Part shown: one piece after another, positions 1-8,733 of the stretch
How positions within the stretch are numbered: the first letter of the stretch is position 1
Layout of the letters: each line of letters starts with the position of its first letter
Assembly: GCA_963422655.1 (NCBI GenBank)
Contig: OY730440.1
Coordinates: forward strand, 434,001 to 498,000
Direction: 5' to 3'
Source: CATQHS01 sp963422655
GTDB lineage: Bacteria > Actinomycetota > Acidimicrobiia > Acidimicrobiales > Aldehydirespiratoraceae
Length of the DNA stretch: 64,000 bases
Notes under the pieces: generated by a model
What the model was told of the DNA's origin: nothing
The model's database searches: none
The model's input: the letters and a program-made list of their open reading frames with translations, nothing else
Position numbers and translations under genes: made by a program

Positions 1-947
1 GGCACGTGGTGGCCCGGTCCGACGACGTCGCAGAGTCGGAGGTGGTCAGTGCCCGGTTGCTCGGTGAGCGCCTGGTGATATGGAGGCGAGCCGGTCGGCC
101 GATGGCGTGGAAGGACCTCTGCCCGCATCGCGGGACGCGGCTGTCGCTGGGGCGGGTGATCGAACAGGGTCTGGCTTGCCCGTATCACGGATGGACCTAC
201 GACGAGTCGGGGAGCTGCGTGCTCATTCCATCGCGTCCCCAGCAGAAGCCGCCGGCCAAGGCCTGCACCACCGTGTACGAGGCCAGAGATCGTCATGGGC
301 TGATCTGGGTGTCGCTCGGAGATCCTCGACATGACATTGCGCCATTCGAGGAATGGGACGACCCGTCTTACCGTCACATCCTCGGTGGTCCGTATACGAT
401 CCGGGCCAGCGCCCCGCGGATGATCGAGAACTTTCTGGACGTTACTCATCTACCGTTCGTACACGAGGGAATCCTGGGCTCTCGGGACCATACCGAGGTC
501 GGCGATTACGAAGTGGACACAGGCCCCGACGGGATCACTGCTCGTGACATCCAAACTTGGACTCCCGATCCCGACGGTTCCGGACAGACCCGTATGGCGG
601 CCTGGTTCTTTCGAGCGCTGAGGCCTCTGACCGCATACATAGATCTGTCCGACCCCGACGGCGGACCCGACCACTACGCGATGTTCTTCACGGTGACTCC
701 CGTCAGCGAAACCGAGAGCATCGGCTGGATGTGGAACTCACAGAATTACGACCGGGGCGTGTCCGACGAGGAGTTCTCGGCCTACATAGACGAGATCGTG
801 TCCCAAGACGTGCCTATCGTAGAATCACAGCGGCCGGAGCTTCTGCCCCTCGACCTGCAGGCCGAGCTCCACGTTCGTGCAGACCAAACCGCGATCGCTT
901 ACCGTCGCTGGCTGAAGGATCTGGGTCTGACGTTCGGGACGGCCTGA
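1..947 (+). CDS. Rieske [2Fe-2S] oxygenase, 5' end cut by window edge
   Basis: This is the oxygenase component of a Rieske non-heme iron (ring-hydroxylating type) monooxygenase or dioxygenase; the substrate cannot be told. The frame is open to base 1 and reads W/H-V-V-A-R-S, like the WHPVARS start of the Rieske domain in the next gene, so the true start lies to the left and the GTG at 6 is not it. Counting from that GTG, the cluster ligands are CPHRG (residues 39-43) and CPYHGW (58-63), and the mononuclear iron site is N142, D145, H148, H153 in the form NxxDxxHxxxxH. The stop lies 10 bases before a second Rieske gene, so the two probably share a transcript and may act on related substrates. 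No reductase or ferredoxin gene is visible. Confidence 0.9.
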   Translation, partial: HVVARSDDVAESEVVSARLLGERLVIWRRAGRPMAWKDLCPHRGTRLSLGRVIEQGLACPYHGWTYDESGSCVLIPSRPQQKPPAKACTTVYEARDRHGLIWVSLGDPRHDIAPFEEWDDPSYRHILGGPYTIRASAPRMIENFLDVTHLPFVHEGILGSRDHTEVGDYEVDTGPDGITARDIQTWTPDPDGSGQTRMAAWFFRALRPLTAYIDLSDPDGGPDHYAMFFTVTPVSETESIGWMWNSQNYDRGVSDEEFSAYIDEIVSQDVPIVESQRPELLPLDLQAELHVRADQTAIAYRRWLKDLGLTFGTA

Positions 948-957
948 TCCACCCCAG

Positions 958-2034
958 ATGCAACCTGAAACTCCCAACGAAGCGGCTGCGCTTGCGGCCT
1001 ACCGAAGTAGTCGAGGGAATCACCGAGTCGAAAGATCGTTGATCGACTCCGACGAGCTCGACGTTCTTCGGGCCTGCTGGCACCCGGTGGCACGTTCTGA
1101 CGCGGTCGACGAAGGACCCGTCGGCGTAGAACTGCTCGGCGAGCCTCTGGTCGTGTTTCGAAGCCGCGGCGCCACCGTCGTCGCCACCGACCGATGCCCC
1201 CATCGAGGCAGTCCGCTGAGCCTCGGCTCCTACGAGACCGATGGGTTGGCTTGCCCTTACCACGGCCTTCGCTTCGACGGGAACGGCGCCTGCGTCGGGT
1301 TTCCAGCTCGACCCGATGCCAAGCTCCCCAACCGCTTGAACCTCGAAGTTGTGACCAGCCGAGAACGCCACGGCCTGATCTGGGCCTGCCTCGAGAAGCC
1401 GACCGAGGTCGGTCTCCCCGGGTGGGAGATGTTCGACCGTGACGACGTCCAGACCTTCCAGATCGGCCCGGTGCGATGGAATGTGTCGGCCAGCCGGGTC
1501 ACGGAGAACTTCAACGACCTGGCTCATTTCTCCACCATCCACCGCCAGACCTTCGGGCCGAGCGAGCGCCCCGTCGCTGTCCAGAAGATCAGCAAGACCG
1601 CCGACGGATTCACGTCGATTGTCGGAGTATTCCAGCAGTACCGCAATACGCTCACCGGCTCGGTCGAGGAGATCGAAGCCGCTTACCGCTACGACTTCAC
1701 GTTCCCTTTCTCGTCGATGCTCACCATCACCTACCCGAACGGGGAGGTCGAGTGCATACAGATGACGGCCATGCCGGAATCGGCGATGTCGTGCCTCGTG
1801 TTCCAGCAGAGCGCCCGTACGAATCGGAGCCGCGATCGGGTGGAGCCGTGGCGCGACTTCCAGGCCGCGGTGAACGAGGAGGACCGGATCATATGTGAGG
1901 CGTTGAGACCGCGGTCCGTCTCCTTCCAACTCGGTGACACCGGCGAGGTCGCTCTCCCCACCGATGCCTTTTCGATCGCGTACCGCCGCCTCTGGAAAAT
2001 GACGGTCCGGGCTCGGTCAGCCCGAAATGGCTGA
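958..2034 (+). CDS. Rieske [2Fe-2S] oxygenase, tandem paralogue
   Basis: This is a second Rieske non-heme iron oxygenase of 358 residues, the usual size for an alpha subunit acting alone. Cluster motifs are CPHRG (80-84) and CPYHG (99-103). The catalytic iron triad lies in N184, D187, H190, H195, again NxxDxxHxxxxH. About 40 residues precede the conserved LRACWHPVARS start of the Rieske domain, and no clear Shine-Dalgarno precedes the ATG at 958, so a start some codons downstream is possible. The stop overlaps the next start (TGATG), so the downstream DCC protein is translationally coupled. It resembles the preceding gene in overall plan, which suggests tandem duplication. Substrate unknown; the family includes demethylases and aromatic or steroid hydroxylases. 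Confidence 0.9.
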   Translation: MQPETPNEAAALAAYRSSRGNHRVERSLIDSDELDVLRACWHPVARSDAVDEGPVGVELLGEPLVVFRSRGATVVATDRCPHRGSPLSLGSYETDGLACPYHGLRFDGNGACVGFPARPDAKLPNRLNLEVVTSRERHGLIWACLEKPTEVGLPGWEMFDRDDVQTFQIGPVRWNVSASRVTENFNDLAHFSTIHRQTFGPSERPVAVQKISKTADGFTSIVGVFQQYRNTLTGSVEEIEAAYRYDFTFPFSSMLTITYPNGEVECIQMTAMPESAMSCLVFQQSARTNRSRDRVEPWRDFQAAVNEEDRIICEALRPRSVSFQLGDTGEVALPTDAFSIAYRRLWKMTVRARSARNG

Positions 2035-2471
2035 TGCCGACGCCAGCGCCCGAGACTCCCGCGGTGAATCTGCGCCCGACGACCATCTGGCACACTGGGT
2101 CGGTGCTGTTGGTGTTCGACGGCGACTGCGGATTCTGCACCCGCTCGGCCCAGTGGATGAAGCGACGTCTACCGGACCGAGTCCGGGTCGAGCCCTGGCA
2201 GTCGCTCGATCTCGACGAAATGGAATTGTCCGTCGCTGACGTCACCGGCGCGGCTTGGTGGATCGAATCAGCCCCGGCCGGACCGGCTCGAGGCCACGAG
2301 GCCATCGGTCATGCCCTCGTCTCTGTCGGCGGAATCTATGCGATTCTGGGCCAGCTCATCATACATCGGCCCGTGAGCTGGCTGGCCGGCCCAGTCTACG
2401 CTCTCGTGGCCCGCAACCGGCACCGGATGCCCAAAGGTACCCCCACTTGCGAGGCCAGCACTACCGGGTGA
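2034..2471 (+). CDS. DCC family thiol-disulfide oxidoreductase (DUF393)
   Basis: This is a 145-residue protein with the DUF393 signature FDGDCGFC (residues 28-35), in which D31-C32-x-x-C35 gives the family its DCC name. The fold is thioredoxin-like and the family is predicted to do thiol-disulfide exchange. A hydrophobic stretch near residues 103-124 may sit against or in the membrane. The ATG overlaps the stop of the Rieske gene by one base. Coupling to two Rieske oxygenases suggests a supporting role such as redox care of iron-sulfur enzymes, but this is inference. The first 20 residues are Pro-rich, and an internal start nearer the LLVFDG strand is possible. Confidence 0.8.
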   Translation: MPTPAPETPAVNLRPTTIWHTGSVLLVFDGDCGFCTRSAQWMKRRLPDRVRVEPWQSLDLDEMELSVADVTGAAWWIESAPAGPARGHEAIGHALVSVGGIYAILGQLIIHRPVSWLAGPVYALVARNRHRMPKGTPTCEASTTG

Positions 2472-2482
2472 ACGCAACCACG

Positions 2483-2495
2483 AGCAATAGTTGCT
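2483..2495. promoter_or_regulatory. Small palindrome before the BMP lipoprotein gene
   Basis: AGCAA-tag-TTGCT is a perfect 5-base inverted repeat in the 68-base gap between the DCC gene and the lipoprotein gene. TATGGT follows directly at 2495-2500 and would serve as a -10 element. An operator for nucleoside uptake is possible, but a match of this size can occur by chance. Confidence 0.25.
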
Positions 2496-2539
2496 ATGGT
2501 TTCGGTCCACCTTAGAGCCAGCGACCAGGAGGAAAAGCT

Positions 2540-3769
2540 ATGCGGAGTCGCCTGTTCATGATCCTTGCCGTTCTTTTGCCGTTCGGTCTGATTGCCGCCG
2601 CCTGCGGAGATGACACGACCGACGCCGGAACGACACCGGACGAACAAGACGAACACGACGCCGGAACGACACCGGACGAACACGACGCCGGAACGACACC
2701 GGACGGACACGACGAACACGACGAACACGACGAACACGACGAACACGACGACGAGGAAGAAACCCCGGCCCCGACCCCGGCACCCACCCCGGCCGAGCCT
2801 CCGCTAACCGTCGGTTTGGTATACGATATCGGCGGTCGGGGCGACCAGTCGTTCAACGACTCGGCTGCGGCCGGGATCGAACGGGCCAAAGCCGAGCTCG
2901 GCATCGAATTCACCGAAGCCTCGCCCAATGATGACGGGTCGAATCGAGCCGAACTGCTCCAGCTCGCAGCCGACGCCCACGACGTAGTGGTGGCGGTCGG
3001 ATTCCTGTTCGAAGGCGACGCCGCGGCGGTGGGGGCCGAGAACCCCGACACCACCTTCGGCGTCGTCGACTCGGCCATGCTCGACTTCAGCGGCGACGCA
3101 CCAGCCCCGTACGGTGACAACATCGCCGGTCTGGTGTTCGCCGAGGAGCAGGGCTCGTTCTTGGTCGGGGCGGCTGCCGCCCTCAAGAGCGAGGCCGGCA
3201 CCATCGGATTCATCGGCGGTGTGGCCAACGTGGGCGGCCTGATCGAGAGGTTCCAGGCCGGCTACGAGGCCGGGGCCAAAGCCGTGAACCCCGACATCGA
3301 AATCATCTCCGACTACATAACCGAGGCTCCCGACTTCGACGGCTTCACCGCCCCGGACCGGGCCAAGGAGATCGCGCTCGCCATGTACGAGACCGGCGCC
3401 GACATCGTGTACCACGCCGCCGGTGGGTCCGGTGCCGGTTTGTTCCAGGCTGCCAAGGAGCAAAGCGACGCCACCGGATCGAAAGTGTGGGCCATCGGCG
3501 TCGACTCCGACCAGTACCACACCGCCGATGCCGGAGTGCGGGACTTCATCCTCACCTCGATGCTCAAACGGGTCGACATCTCCATCTTCGAGGTGGTCAA
3601 GGCCGCCATCGACGGCACAGTCAGCCCGGGACCGACCACCTACGATCTGTCGGTGGACGGCGTCGGCTACAGCACGTCGGGTGGATTCGTGGACGACATC
3701 GCTGATCAGCTCGATGACTTCAAAGCTCAGATCGTGGCTGGCGACATCGAGGTACCACAAACACCGTAA
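2540..3769 (+). CDS. BMP family ABC transporter substrate-binding lipoprotein
   Basis: This is the extracellular binding protein of a BmpA/PnrA-type importer; characterised members bind nucleosides. It has 409 residues. The signal peptide ends in I-A-A-A-C22, a lipobox, so the protein should be lipidated and membrane-anchored; lgt, which does this, lies at 7909-8733. Residues 23-88 form a linker of TTPDE/AGTTPD units, then HDEHDEHDEHDEHDD, then TPAP repeats. The BMP domain starts near residue 86 with PPLTVGLVYDIGGRGDQSFN, typical of the family. AGGAGG sits seven bases before the ATG. A strong hairpin follows the stop, so the lipoprotein is probably made in excess over the membrane parts. The Asp/His linker is unusually metal-binding in character. 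Confidence 0.93.
   Translation: MRSRLFMILAVLLPFGLIAAACGDDTTDAGTTPDEQDEHDAGTTPDEHDAGTTPDGHDEHDEHDEHDEHDDEEETPAPTPAPTPAEPPLTVGLVYDIGGRGDQSFNDSAAAGIERAKAELGIEFTEASPNDDGSNRAELLQLAADAHDVVVAVGFLFEGDAAAVGAENPDTTFGVVDSAMLDFSGDAPAPYGDNIAGLVFAEEQGSFLVGAAAALKSEAGTIGFIGGVANVGGLIERFQAGYEAGAKAVNPDIEIISDYITEAPDFDGFTAPDRAKEIALAMYETGADIVYHAAGGSGAGLFQAAKEQSDATGSKVWAIGVDSDQYHTADAGVRDFILTSMLKRVDISIFEVVKAAIDGTVSPGPTTYDLSVDGVGYSTSGGFVDDIADQLDDFKAQIVAGDIEVPQTP
2621..2752 (+). repeat. In-frame tandem repeats coding an Asp/His/Thr linker
   Basis: Two repeat families sit inside the lipoprotein gene. The first is three copies of a unit coding D-A-G-T-T-P-D (from 2621, 2657 and 2684). The second is a 9-base unit GACGAACAC, coding D-E-H, about four times in a row between roughly 2708 and 2746. 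Unit lengths are multiples of three, so copy-number change would keep the frame. Confidence 0.9.
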
Positions 3770-3771
3770 AC

Positions 3772-3823
3772 ATGGATAGCGGAGGGGGCGGACGTCTCGG
3801 GCGCCCGCCCCCGCTCATCCATG
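3772..3823 (+). terminator. Long GC-rich hairpin after the lipoprotein gene
   Basis: ATGGATAGCGGAGGGGGCGG pairs with CCGCCCCCGCTCATCCAT around a loop of about a dozen bases, with two small bulges. There is no T-run, so full rho-independent termination is doubtful. Attenuation or mRNA 3'-end protection would fit an importer in which the binding protein is needed in excess. Confidence 0.65.
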
Positions 3824-3830
3824 ACGCATC

Positions 3831-3860
3831 GGCCGGGCCGGGCTAATGTCCGGCCCGGCC
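3831..3860 (+). promoter_or_regulatory. Perfect 11-bp stem upstream of the ATPase gene
   Basis: GGCCGGGCCGG (3831-3841) and CCGGCCCGGCC (3850-3860) form a perfect stem with an 8-base loop. The loop contains the ATG at 3846, which is in frame with the ATPase but would be hidden. The stem ends ten bases before the AGGAGG of the real start at 3882. It probably limits read-through or translation of the membrane components. Confidence 0.55.
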
Positions 3861-3881
3861 GTCGTTTCAGAGGAGGCGCGA

Positions 3882-5389
3882 GTGGCGCTGGCCATCGAGT
3901 TGACAGGGATCACCAAGAGGTTCCCGGGCGTGGTCGCCAACGACGACATCACTCTCGCCGTCACCGCGGGTGAGATCCATGCCATATGCGGTGAGAACGG
4001 TGCTGGCAAATCGACCCTCATGAAGATCCTCTACGGCATGCAGTCGCCCGACGAGGGAACGATCGAGGTCGGGGGCCGGGCCGTGGAGCTGGCCTCGCCG
4101 GCACAGGCCATCGAGCTGGGTATCGGCATGGTCCACCAGCACTTCATGCTGGCCGACCAGCTCACCGTGCTCGAGAACGTGATCCTCGGGGCCGAGCCCA
4201 TGCTGTCATTCGGACGAATCGACTTCGCAGCCGGTCGCGCTCACCTCGACGAGGTGGGCCGGGCCTACGGCTTGGACGTCAACCCCGACGACTTGGTGGA
4301 AACGCTCGAGATCGGGGAGCGCCAGCGGGTCGAGATCATCAAGGTTCTGTACCGGGGGGCCAGGATTTTGATCCTCGACGAGCCGACCGCGGTGCTGGTG
4401 CCCCAAGAGGTGGACGAGCTGTTTCGCAACATGCGCGAGCTCAAGGCGGGCGGAGCCACCATATTGTTCATCGATCACAAGCTCGACGAGGTCCTCGAGA
4501 TTGCCGACACCATCACGGTGTTGCGCCAGGGCCGCACAGTGGGCACGGTGCGCCCCGACGAGGTCACCGCCGGTGACTTGGCCGAGATGATGATCGGCTC
4601 GGAGCTGCCCACTCCCGACGCCGGGGCCTCTACCGTCACCACCGAAGCGGCCCTCGTGATCACCGGCCTCACGGTCAGCGACGGCGAACGCCCGGTGGTC
4701 GACGACGTGAGCTTGAGCGTTCATCGAGGTGAGATCGTCGGCATAGCCGGAGTAGAAGGCAACGGCCAGGTCGAGCTGGTCAACGCCATCGTGGGCACCG
4801 AAACCCCCCAAGTCGGCGCCATCACCATGCTCGGCCACGAGGTCACCCATCGATCGGTGCGCCAACGTCGCGATATGGGTCTGAGCTACGTGCCTCAGGA
4901 CCGTCAGCGCGATGGCCTGCTGCTGGGTGCCCCACTGTGGGAGAACACTGCCCTGGGTCACCAGACCAAGGCTCCTTACTCCCACGGCCCGTGGCTCGAC
5001 CGATCGGGTATGAAAGAGCGGACCGGCAAAGTTCGGTCCGACTTCGACGTTCGCACCCCAAGTATCGATGTGGCCGCCCATGCCCTGTCGGGGGGCAACC
5101 AGCAGAAGCTGATCGTGGGCCGGGAGATGGTGGCCGGCCCGGCCGTGCTCATCGCCAACCATCCCACCCGGGGAATAGACGTGGGCGCTCAGGCCGCGAT
5201 ATGGGACGACATCAAGCAAGCTCGAGCCCGAGGTCTGGCCACCCTGCTGATCTCGGCTGATCTCGATGAACTGATCGGTCTGTCCGACACCATCCTCGTC
5301 ATGCTGAGGGGCAGGCTGGTAGCCCGCCTCGACCCCAGCGAGATCACCCCCCGGGACTTGGGCGCCCACATGACCGGTGCGGTCGCCCC

Positions 5390-5393
<4 letters not shown>
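3882..5393 (+). CDS. Nucleoside-type ABC importer, double ATP-binding subunit
   Basis: This is the ATPase of the BMP importer: one chain with two nucleotide-binding domains, 503 residues. I start it at GTG 3882, with AGGAGG five bases upstream, rather than the in-frame ATG at 3846, which lies in a hairpin loop. The first domain has Walker A GENGAGKST (37-45), signature-like LEIGERQ and Walker B LILDEPT. The second has the degenerate Walker A GVEGNGQ, signature LSGGNQQ and the TRGIDVG motif. This asymmetry is normal for the RbsA/YufO-like class. Its stop overlaps the first permease start (GTGA), so translation is coupled. Confidence 0.93.
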
Positions 5394-6516
<1,123 letters not shown>

Positions 6517-6520
<4 letters not shown>

Positions 6521-7776
6521 GATCCGGGCTGGACCGGCTGCCGGCTTGGGGCCGGTGGATGATCTACGCCACTATCGGCGTGGCCGTTCTCACCGTGGTG
6601 CAGGGTTTCGACGACACCGAGCGACTCACGGCCGTGACGTCGTCGCAGGCCATGTTGCGCTGGGCCGTGCCCATCATGCTGGCCGGGCTCGGAGGCCTGT
6701 TCTCCGAAAGGGCAGGCGTGATCAACATCGGCCTCGAGGGCATGTTGATACTGGGAACCTGGTTCGGGGCTTGGGGTGCCATCAACTACGGCGGCTGGTG
6801 GGGCCTGGCGATCGGTGTGTTGGGCGGAGCCTTGGGCGGCCTGGTCCACGCAATCGCCACCGTGTCGTTCGGGGTCGACCACATCATCTCCGGGGTAGCC
6901 ATCAACGTGACTGCTCCGGGCGTGACCCGTTTCCTCTCATCGGAGATCCTGGCCGACTACGACGGCGGCTCCATCACCCAATCGCCCCGAACTCCGGGCG
7001 TGGGACGGTTCACCTTCCCGTTCTTGGCCGGCGGAGACCTCTTCGGCTGGGACACCCCCGACATCCTGGGCTGGTTCACCCGCCGAGACTGGTTCTTCGT
7101 ATCCGACTTCACGGGGCTGGCCCGGGGGTTGATGACTCAGCTCTCGCTGACCACGATGATCGCCTTCGCGCTGGTTCCGGTCTGCGCCTGGTTGATCTGG
7201 CGAACCCGGATCGGGCTGAGGATCCGTATCTGCGGCGAGCACCCGGTCAGCGGAGAGTCCCAGGGCATCAACATCTACCTGTACAAGTACCTTGCCGTGA
7301 TCATCAGCGGAGGCTTGGCCGGATTGGGCGGCGCTTTCATGGCCAGCCCCGAATTGTCGGGCATCTACCTGGAAGGCCAGACCCAGGGACGAGGCTTCAT
7401 TGGGTTGGCCGCGCTCATCTTCGGGAATTGGCGGCCAGCCGGGATCATGGCCGGCGCCCTGCTGTTCAGCTACCCGTTCGGGGTCGGCCTGCGAGACTTG
7501 GACGGATCGGCGTCGCACTCACTGTTGCTGGTGAACACCATTGCTCTGGCGGCGGTATTCGTGTGGGCACTGACCAAGGGCCGCAGAGTCGACGCCGGCT
7601 TGGCCGCCGGGCTCGGGCTGGGCGCGGCAGTGTGGTACTTCACGTCGTCGACGGTGCCCGACTGGTGGATTTCCATTCTGCCGTTCGTGATCGTGCTGGT
7701 GGTGCTGGTCTTCTTCTCCCAACGGCTGAGAATGCCCCGAGCCGACGGCTTGCCCTACCGCAAGGGCGAGACCTGA
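6517..7776 (+). CDS. Nucleoside-type ABC importer, permease 2
   Basis: This is the second permease, 419 residues, homologous in plan to permease 1. The family motif appears as GVINIGLEGM near residue 68, which matches YufQ-like subunits. The start is ATG in an ATGA overlap with permease 1. A soluble insert of about 60 residues (around 140-200) separates two hydrophobic blocks, and the last 70 residues add at least two more helices, making it longer than typical YufQ proteins of about 320 residues. It is the last gene of the importer operon. A perfect 15-base tandem duplication spans its stop codon. Confidence 0.9.
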
Positions 7777-7793
7777 GAGGGCGAGACCTGAGA
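7764..7793 (+). repeat. 15-bp tandem duplication across the permease stop codon
   Basis: GGGCGAGACCTGAGA occurs twice head to tail (7764-7778, 7779-7793). Each copy carries the TGA in the same frame, so the duplication leaves the protein unchanged and supplies a second stop. It looks like a recent slippage event. Confidence 0.85.
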
Positions 7794-7864
7794 GCTAGCC
7801 CCGATGCGCAAGGATGTTGCTGATCTCGGTCGTCTTTGAACCAACAGAGCTCAAGAGAATAAAA

Positions 7865-7891
7865 AACAGCTAATAAAAGAAACAGCTAATA
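7865..7891. repeat. 11-bp direct repeat in an AT-rich convergent gap
   Basis: AACAGCTAATA occurs at 7865-7875 and 7881-7891. It lies in the only AT-rich stretch between the end of the importer operon (+) and the end of lgt (-). No T-tailed hairpin is evident. Function unknown. Confidence 0.6.
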
Positions 7892-7908
7892 CCTGATAGA
7901 GCTGGACG

Positions 7909-8733
7909 TCAACTGAGCGCACGGTCATCAGCGTGTCGCCTCCATCTCGAAAACTGGCTTCGTCCGGCCAGGTAGATGGCAGATCCCGCTATCAGAGCGA
8001 AACTCACCCAGATGTTGACCCGCACGCCGGCTAGCAGGCTGGCCTGATCGATGCGGATCGCCTCCACCCACAGCCGTCCGATCCCGTATCCGCCCGCGTA
8101 GACGGCCAGCAACGAACCGGGCCGCAATACCTGTCGGCGTCCCAGCACCAGCAACACTCCGCACAGCATCAGGTTCCAGAGTGCCTCGTACAGGAAGGTG
8201 GGATGGAACGTGGCTTGGCCCTCGTACCCGTCTGGTCGGTGGCTCGAGTCGATTCGGAGCCCCCACGGTAGGTCCGTGGGCTCACCGAACAGCTCCTGGT
8301 TGAACCAGTTGCCCAGCCTTCCGATGGCTTGGGCCAACGGCAGGCCCGGCACGACAGCGTCGATCACCGATCCCAATCGAAGGCGTCGTCGGTGCGCCAC
8401 CCACACCCCTACCATGATCCCGGCCGCCATCCCGCCGGGAATACCGAGCCCGCCGTTCCAGACGGCGAATGCCTCGAGCCAGCCGTCTTCGTAATGAAAG
8501 CGCTTCCAGTCGGTGATCACGTGGTAGGCGCGGGCACCGAGTAGACCGGCCGGCACCGCCCACATCGCGATCTGGCTGATCTCTTCGGGATCCCCGCCGG
8601 CCCGGGCCCACAGCCGCCGGGACAGCCACACCGCGGCGATCACGCCCAAGGCGATCATCAGTCCGTAGGCCCGCAGTTCCAGTGGCCCGAGGCTTATGCT
8701 GTCGCGGCCCGGACTCGCAATGGACGCGATCAT
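7909..8733 (-). CDS. lgt: Prolipoprotein diacylglyceryl transferase
   Basis: This enzyme moves diacylglycerol from phosphatidylglycerol to the lipobox Cys of prolipoproteins in the cytoplasmic membrane, the first step of lipoprotein maturation. It has 274 residues, the usual size, with several membrane helices. The Lgt signature is seen as IGRLGNWFNQELFG, with the conserved ARAYHVITDW region before it. Its ATG overlaps the stop of the upstream acyl-CoA dehydrogenase by four bases. A client, the BMP lipoprotein, is encoded nearby but in a different operon. Confidence 0.95.
   Translation of the reverse strand: MIASIASPGRDSISLGPLELRAYGLMIALGVIAAVWLSRRLWARAGGDPEEISQIAMWAVPAGLLGARAYHVITDWKRFHYEDGWLEAFAVWNGGLGIPGGMAAGIMVGVWVAHRRRLRLGSVIDAVVPGLPLAQAIGRLGNWFNQELFGEPTDLPWGLRIDSSHRPDGYEGQATFHPTFLYEALWNLMLCGVLLVLGRRQVLRPGSLLAVYAGGYGIGRLWVEAIRIDQASLLAGVRVNIWVSFALIAGSAIYLAGRSQFSRWRRHADDRALS

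Noticed and set aside
814..1929. Long open frame on the minus strand opposite the second Rieske gene
   Set aside because: It is antisense to a clear Rieske protein, has no recognisable motif, and is of the composition expected when high-GC coding DNA is read backwards. The same holds for other long mirror frames such as 4206-5369 (-), 9213-10427 (+), 16481-18130 (+), 35364-37715 (+) and 57704-59500 (-).
2621..2752. Repeat array considered as CRISPR
   Set aside because: Units are 9-30 bases without spacers, lie in frame inside a lipoprotein gene and code a linker.
3846..3881. ATG 3846 as start of the ATPase
   Set aside because: It sits in the loop of a perfect 11-bp stem with no ribosome site, whereas GTG 3882 has AGGAGG at ideal spacing.
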